Source: Calocera cornea HHB12733 (taxonomy: Eukaryota; Basidiomycota; Dacrymycetes; Dacrymycetales; Dacrymycetaceae). From it: DNA of 22,373 nucleotides. The notes under the pieces were generated by a model that did not search any database, was not told where the DNA came from, and was given only the letters and a program-made list of their open reading frames with translations. The stretch lies in assembly GCA_001632435.1 (NCBI GenBank), contig KV423982.1, positions 1 through 22,373 of the forward strand. The letters run 5' to 3'. Position numbers and translations under genes: made by a program. Every line of letters begins with the position of its first letter. Position 1 is the stretch's first letter. Positions 17,110 through 22,373 of this stretch are shown here, in pieces.

Positions 17110-18517
17110 GCCGACAGAAGCAGCCCGCCCCATCGCTGGTGTCCCCGGCGTTTGGTCCTGGTTGAAACAGGTATACCGTGGGCATCTGGACGGCGCGAAT
17201 GAACTATGGTCTTCATACACAGTTTGGTGTTGCACTACAGCGTTGTTAGTACAGCGTTGCAGTTCCAATTAGGATCTTAGCATACAGCACTGGAGCAGAG
17301 CGATCCGTAAACTGCTCCGTAAATTGCTCCACTATGCGATGGCACTGTCGTGGGTCACTAGCCACGGACAAGGGTCCAATTTTAAGCAAGTTAATTGCTT
17401 ATGCATCGGTCAACAGCCGGTAAGTGGCTGTATGCTGTGACTGGCGGATAGGGGGCTGATTTGCTTCCATCCACTTCTGTGCTTGAAATCAGCATCCGAC
17501 TTTGCGCGTCATGCCATCAACCCTTGAGAGCAGCTGAGTTTTGCCTCCGCTCCAGCGGACTCAGTGCGTCTAAGTCCGTTGGTCCCTGGCTCCCACCTTG
17601 GCTGTGAACCACCACCCCATCGTGCCTCCGCCGCCCTGCTCCTCACCTCTCCCCTGCCCCTGCCCTGCCTACTGCAACCTGCCCTGCCCTGCGTGCTCTG
17701 CCTGCCTTGCCTATGCCTGCCTTGCCTTGCCTGCCTGCTGTGCTCGCCGCACCCATCCGGTCTGTGGTGCCCGCCGTGCCTGCCCATCTGCTGTGCCCTC
17801 CTGGCATGCTGTGCCCTGCTGGCCCAGGCAGTGTGCGTATCTGCTACTGTCTGTTGCGGGACCTCCTTTTGGAGGGCCACAGTAATGGGATTGGGCGCAT
17901 ATATGCATGTATTGTTGACTAGACAATGTCAACAGATGAATGGGTGACGAGGTGAGTACATGACATTGGCATGAATGTTTGTCTTTCATTGACCTCTGAA
18001 GGAACACACAGGTTATATTGACTGTGCAAGACTATGATCAGTGCTTTCACTAGTGTTGTAGAGTAGTTGCAAAAGTAATGAAAATAAGCTGCTTTACTAC
18101 TGAATATGCTAAGTGCTGAATATGTACCACTTTCTGCGCATTATAAGCCACTTCATCTAAGAAAGCAAACAGCCGAAAATAAGCCATTTTTGTGTGGCCT
18201 TGCAAGTGCTGGTAATCAGCACGTCTCTCGGTTCTAGTGGGTGCGGTCGCGTCTAAATGCGTTCGTTGGAGCCGACCGTGGGGACGCGGTGACGCGAACC
18301 AGGAACCCACACTCAGGGTAGCGAGGCGAGTCATTGCTAATCCTGAGTAAGCAATGTCATGCCGCTCCCCCGATGCCGGCCTCAAGCACAAGATTCTGAC
18401 TGTAGTCATTGATTAGTACGGTACAGCGTACAGCGTATCTAGTCGCCATCCTTCTTGTGAGCGACGTCTCTCGGTGTATCCAGCCATGGCACCCTCTGAC
18501 GCCTGGCAGGGGCGATC
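17110..18517. other. Gene-free interval between the hydrolase and ETF-alpha
   Basis: About 1.4 kb with no supported gene. It holds a pyrimidine-rich low-complexity stretch (17618-17835), an AT-richer part (about 17900-18190), and a small hairpin TGCTG-GTAAT-CAGCA at about 18209-18223. No tRNA was recognised. Confidence 0.5.
17618..17835 (+). repeat. CCTGC/CTTGC-rich low-complexity tract
   Basis: Imperfect short units such as CCTGCCTTGCC recur, giving a strong pyrimidine bias on the plus strand. Open frames here translate to Cys/Pro/Ala/Leu- or Gln/Gly/Arg-rich strings, as expected for a simple repeat, and are not taken as genes. Confidence 0.75.
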
Positions 18518-19651
18518 CTACTTGTGATCGGGCAGCTTCTGCACCAGCTCCGGTACAGCTTCGAACAAATCGGCGACAAGCCCCGCATCCGCCACTTGGA
18601 ATATAGGCGCGTCGGGGTCCTATACAGAAACAATGAGCATGCAGTCAGGACTGAATGGGGGCATAACGCACTTTGTTGATCGCAACAATGACCTTGGAAT
18701 CCTTCATACCCGCGAGATGCTGGATAGCACCGGAGATGCCGACTGCAATGTAGAGAGACGGTGCGACGATCTTGCCCGTCTGGCCGACCTGCAGGCTGTT
18801 GTCGGCGTAGCCGGCGTCCACAGCCGCGCGGCTAGCGCCGATGGCCGCACCAAGCTTGTCGGCCAGGGGCGTGAGGGTTTCATCGAAGATCGCTGCGCTC
18901 TTCAACGCGCGACCACCAGAGACGACGATGTCGGAGGAACCGAGTTCGGGCCGTGAGCTCTCGGTGGCCATGGTCTTCAGATGCTCCGTCGGCACCTCCG
19001 ATACTTCCACCGCGACTACCTCTTCGACAGGCGCATCGGCAGATGCCGCAGCGGCGGGCTGGAATGCCGTGCCGCGTACCGTGACTATACGTATGCCGTC
19101 GACCCTCGGCTTTACTGTCGCAATGGCATTGCCGGCATAGATGGGCCGCGTGTATACGTCGCCATCCGCGTCTAGCGAAACCGTTGTGACATCGGATATC
19201 GGCTGAACGTCAAGTTGCGCGGCCAGACGGGGAAGGACGCTCTTGGAGGTGGATGAGGTGGACGAGAACAAGTGGGTGAATCCTTTGTCTTTGACGAGCT
19301 TTGCGAAGAGGGGGACGACAGCTTCCGGAACGGCATGCGCGTAGGAGTCGGACCGAGATGTCAGAATGCTCGTAAGGCCTTCCAATCTTAGTGACAGATG
19401 TCAGAAAGAAACATGCGCGTATTGACATGGACTGACTTTGTCGCCTTGGGCAAAACCTCGTCCACCTGCTCCTTGGATCCCAGTAGCACTCCAGTAACGT
19501 CGCCGCCTAGCAACTTCGCGGCAGTTAGCGCGGAAAGGGAACCGCCGGTGATCTTTCCGCCCGCATGTTCCAAGTAAAGCAAAGTGGAAGGGTGCGCTGG
19601 GGTCGCATAGGACCGCGCCAGAGGCCGAAGGATGGTGAATGGTCGCAACAT
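18518..19651 (-). CDS. ETFA: Electron transfer flavoprotein, alpha subunit, mitochondrial
   Basis: Three exons: 19437-19651, 18672-19386 and 18518-18619, with introns of 50 and 52 nt. They join to 343 residues, the usual length. The alpha/beta heterodimer binds FAD and AMP and passes electrons from acyl-CoA and other matrix dehydrogenases to ETF-ubiquinone oxidoreductase. The start [18 protein letters not shown] is a typical mitochondrial presequence. Residues from about 20 form the N-terminal ETF domain. The C-terminal FAD domain shows SGGRALKS (228-235), [11 protein letters not shown] (255-265), [10 protein letters not shown] (272-281), [16 protein letters not shown] (287-302) and [19 protein letters not shown] in the last exon. 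The first intron splits a Lys codon (phase 2). An upstream in-frame ATG at 19705 exists, but 19651 gives the better presequence. It is divergent from TAF12. Confidence 0.96.
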
Positions 19652-19920
19652 GGTCGGAGCGATGAGCCTGGCTTGCCAGGTCGAGGAGGAGGGGGAAGGG
19701 TGCATACCCGGACCCGGACCCGAACCCGGGGATGATCTGCTTCCGTCGGCTTCGAAGCGCGTGCCAAGTCTCCCTCATCTCGCGCTCGAGTCGGTGGCCT
19801 GGCTGCAACTACTAGCACACTCTCCCGGTTTACTTTGGCTCGTACCTCTCTGAGCAGCACCGTTCCTCAGTCCTCTCAGCATATCACCACCACTACCACC
19901 CTCACGACCGTCTCCTTGCC
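19652..19920. promoter_or_regulatory. Shared divergent promoter region of ETF-alpha and TAF12
   Basis: Only 269 bp separate the two start codons, so both core promoters must lie here. There is a CGGACCCGGACCCGAACCCGGG run around 19708-19730 and a CACCACTACCACCCTCACGACC-type pyrimidine-rich leader just before the TAF12 ATG. No clear TATA box is seen on either strand. Confidence 0.55.
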
Positions 19921-20875
19921 ATGTCCGCCCCCGGCCCGTCCACCGTCCCCCAACCCGCGCCAGCCTCCCAGTCCTCCCAGTCCTCCACCGGCACTCCCAC
20001 CGACCTCCTCAAGGCGCTCGACAACGCCCTCGCCTTCGCCGCCTCTAAGCCCGAGGCGGCACGGCAGATTGCAGAGGCGCTCAAGGCGCATATGCCGGGG
20101 CTGGTCGGCCTGGCGCAGGAGGGAAGGTTGACGCAGAGCCAGTTTCAACAGGTGAGGCCGATGACGCGAGTGACTTGGGCAAGCGCTGATGAGAGCAGTT
20201 GGAGGCGCTTATGAAGAGCGGTAGCCAATCGCAGGCGCAGGCTCAGGCGTCGACTTCCGGCGCGAATGGGGTGCGTATATTGCTGCGATGGTGGTGGCGG
20301 TTACTGATAGGTTTGTAGTGGACGAACGGCCGCCCGGCCGCGCAGCGCCAGCAGACCGCTGCATCTCAGTCCACTGCACCGCGTATGATCTCATATATAT
20401 GTTTTCACACCCTGCAGCTCATACATGCATCTAGAAACACCCGCGGCCTACCCCTCCTACTACGCCAACGGCGCGCCTGCCGTGCAAGAATACGACGAGA
20501 AGGAGTGGCTGCGCGGGACGCTACAGCAGATGGCTTACGGGCTGGATCCCGAGGCGGTGCTGGACAAGGATGCGGAGGACCTGCTGATCGACGCGGTTTT
20601 CGACTTTGTGGCGCGGACGAGCGAGTTTGGGAGCAGGCTTGCGAAGCATAGGGGGAGTGATATGCTGCAGGTTAAGGACGTGCAGCTGTACCTTGGTGCG
20701 TGTATGCCTTGTTTATCCTGATTACCAGCACGCTGATAAGTGTGTAGAACGACACCTTGGTATCCGCGTGCCCGGCTTCGCCACGGAGGAGACGAGACAA
20801 CCGCAGACGGACCTTCCAACCGCTACCGGTGGGCGACCAACGGCGGTTAAGCCCGCTGCCGCGGCGCGCAAGTAA
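19921..20875 (+). CDS. TAF12: Transcription initiation factor TFIID subunit 12 (TAF12), also a SAGA subunit
   Basis: Five exons: 19921-20151, 20199-20270, 20319-20382, 20435-20695 and 20748-20875, with introns of 47, 48, 52 and 52 nt, give 251 residues. The histone fold lies at about 150-220: LLIDAVFDFVARTSEFGSRL, AKHRGSDMLQVKDVQLYL, then ERHLGIRVPGF, the hallmark TAF12 end. It pairs with TAF4 in TFIID and with Ada1 in SAGA, in the nucleus. The N-terminal 120 residues are Ser/Pro/Gln-rich linker, with a helical segment at about 28-85 (LLKALDNALAFAASKPEAAR). Fungal TAF12 proteins are often longer; this one is compact. The third acceptor is TAG at 20432-20434. Using the earlier CAG at 20415-20417 would bring an early stop. 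A displaced fragment of exon 4 sits at 9967 and 11836. Confidence 0.94.
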
Positions 20876-20990
20876 CCGCTCGGACCAGGACATTGTACCA
20901 GTAGAACGATGTACATTTGATTTCTGTGCAATAGTATACCCCTCCAACCCATGTGCGCTTGCTGTCCAACCCTCACAACGCGCATACATT

Positions 20991-21928
20991 CTAGCAATCG
21001 CTATGATCGTGCACCGGCGCTGGGCCCGTAAACGGCCGGGGGATGCCTGCAGGCCAGTCGTCCCCCTCTGCCTTCTCCTCTGCCTTCTTCTTGCCCTCCG
21101 CGCCCTCCTTCTTCTCCACCGGGAAGTCCTTCTCCACATTGTCCACCTAAACCGAGAACAGTCAGTACCTCAGTCCCGTAGTGAGAGGAAGTGCGAACGC
21201 ACCCATCTGCACACAGTCTTGTGCCGCGGGTAGTCCGCCTTCTGACACTCGCCCGAGCAGTACCGGATCGTCTTGCACCGACTGCACTGCAGCATCTTGC
21301 CCTCCTTGTGGCAGACCGCACACCCACCCGCCGCAGGCTCAGGGCTGGGTTCGCCCTCCTCCTCCTTCTCCTCCTTCGGCGTCTCCTTGCTCGACTCCGC
21401 CGCAGCCTCCAGCTTCTCCTCCGACTCGAGTGCCGGTGCAGCCGGTGCAGCCGGCTCAGCCGGCTCAGCGGGTTTGGCCCCCGGCTCCTGGCCCATCTCC
21501 CGCGAGAGCTCCGCATTGGACTCATCCACGACCGCCCGGCACGTGTCCTTCGACATCCGGCACACCATATGCACGTAGTCCATTACGAACGCCGGCTGGG
21601 CGTGAAGCCACGACATGGGGTTGTGCGTGACTTCGTGTGCCGGTTCGCCTGCGCCGACAAGACGGTGAGTGGCAGCACACCGCCGTGGATGGGGGATCGG
21701 CGCACCGCAGGCGAAGCATGTCCATGGCGCGGAGTACTTCAGCTCCTTCTCGTACGCCTTTATGCTGTGGGCGATGAACTTGCTTTGCGCTTCCCGGTCT
21801 CCGCGTAACGCCTCAACGTCGCAAGGCACATTAAAGTCGATCGTCATGCGCTCGCCGCGCGTCATGCTGCCCATGATAGTCGTATGCACGAATGCCGACT
21901 TCGGCTTGAAGTCACCGCCGCCGAACAT
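20991..21928 (-). CDS. MYND-type zinc-finger protein
   Basis: Favoured model: exons 21706-21928, 21203-21648 and 20991-21146, introns of 57 and 56 nt, 274 residues. The MYND finger spans C184, C187, C196, C199, C205, C209, H217 and C221 in the normal spacing, and it would bind zinc and mediate protein contacts. The N-terminal part has CFACG (71-75), HNPMSWLH and VCRMSKDTC, another Cys/His-rich region. A Glu/Lys/Ala/Pro-rich linker (about 120-180) and a charged tail follow. The 57-nt intron keeps the frame, so retention would add 19 residues. The start at 21928 is chosen because a TATA-like box lies about 60 bp upstream. An in-frame ATG at 22111 would add 61 residues. It is convergent with TAF12, 115 bp apart. 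Its 5' half lies in the inverted repeat. Confidence 0.85.
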
Positions 21929-22373
21929 CTCGGGGTCGTTCAGCGCGGGGAGTAGAGTACAGCAATGGGAGGACGCCGAGGAGGCGAGTATATATGCGCA
22001 TTGCTGGGCGTTGCCGATGTAATATCCTCCACTCGAGGCAGTGGTCTTGTGTCCTCCACACTCGTGCCGATGTAAGTCAGGGTCCGGCGCGTATATGCGC
22101 ATGATGGACATTACGCGCCGCACCGAGGAGTTCCACTGCGCTCGTTTGCCTAACTAACTGCTTTTCTACAATGAACTTGCTGCCCATCCAAACTGTTCTG
22201 GACTATGCCCGTCCGGGGGGCGGGGGGGGGGCTCGCTATTCTGGCTAGGCAATATGGTGCTCGCGTTGGCGCGACTGTGCGATGGCTCCAGACCATGCGC
22301 GCGCGAGTCTCAACCTTGCTTCGAGGTCTCAGTGACTTTCGATGTCGCATCGTCAACTCGACGCATTCCAAAG
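21569..22373 (-). repeat. Inverted repeat, right arm (805 bp in view)
   Basis: Reverse complement of 14047-14851 (coordinates sum to 36420 at both ends, so no net indel). It reaches the last base of the window and may continue. This arm carries the intact MYND gene, so it is the likely source of the left arm. Confidence 0.95.
21989..21996 (-). promoter_or_regulatory. TATA-like box of the MYND gene
   Basis: CATATATA on the minus strand about 60 bp before the ATG at 21928, followed by a C/T-rich stretch. It supports the shorter start of the gene. Confidence 0.45.

Noticed and set aside
17509..17947. Open frames on both strands in the pyrimidine-rich tract
   Set aside because: Cys/Pro/Leu-rich or Gln/Gly/Arg-rich strings follow from the simple repeat; there is no start context or domain.
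1..22373. tRNA, rRNA, CRISPR or bacterial operon features
   Set aside because: No tRNA T-loop and acceptor pairing, no rRNA blocks and no regular spaced repeats were seen; the gene structure is eukaryotic.

Overview
The window looks like nuclear DNA of a filamentous basidiomycete, probably an Agaricomycete. The evidence is interrupted genes with very short introns (47-57 nt, GTRNGY donors, CTNAC-like branch sites, YAG acceptors), a chromodomain-bearing Ty3/gypsy retrotransposon, and eukaryotic housekeeping genes (ETF-alpha, TAF12). The species cannot be named from the sequence. It is assembled sequence with one 100-N scaffold gap (10731-10830).

Left part, 1 to about 8.9 kb, is transposon-derived. 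It opens with the 5' part of an unrecognised, spliced, minus-strand gene (711 to beyond base 1), next to a CpG-rich LTR-like repeat (857-1494). A 5'-truncated Ty3/gypsy element follows (about 2209-7162). Its pol frame (linker, reverse transcriptase, RNase H, integrase, chromodomain) runs without a frameshift to 6547, but carries nine TGA codons and one TAA. Two solo LTRs have landed inside it, each with a 5-bp target-site duplication: 592 bp between RT and RNase H, and 457 bp just before the chromodomain. The element ends in a polypurine tract and a 604-bp 3' LTR. A second, CpG-depleted copy of the first LTR lies at 7532-8168.

Middle part, 8.9-15.2 kb, is a patchwork of broken copies of genes that lie intact further right. 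It holds a C-terminal serine-hydrolase fragment (+), a TAF12 exon fragment (+), and middle (-) and N-terminal (-) serine-hydrolase fragments. It also holds a 5' fragment of a MYND zinc-finger gene (+), plus one apparently intact unknown gene with 138-bp internal repeats (12674-13873, -). The block 8962-10730 recurs at 10831-12599 with one base difference, and both copies abut the N gap. This is best read as an unmerged contig overlap, so the fragments there probably exist once.

Right part, 15.8-22.4 kb, is the gene-bearing segment: an intact class C beta-lactamase-like serine hydrolase (15790-17004, -), a gene-free 1.5 kb with a pyrimidine-rich stretch, mitochondrial ETF-alpha (18518-19651, -), TAF12 (19921-20875, +, divergent from ETF-alpha), and a MYND-domain gene (20991-21928, -, convergent with TAF12). 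The promoter and 5' half of the MYND gene form an 805-bp inverted repeat (14047-14851 and 21569-22373) that appears perfect and brackets about 6.7 kb.

The genes do not form one pathway. ETF-alpha serves mitochondrial electron transfer, TAF12 serves TFIID/SAGA-dependent transcription, and the others are of unknown cellular role. The most informative signals are how the repeats decay (CpG loss sparing CCGG/CCGA/TCGG contexts), the nested LTRs, the inverted repeat, the scattered fragments of neighbouring genes, and the probable assembly artefact.
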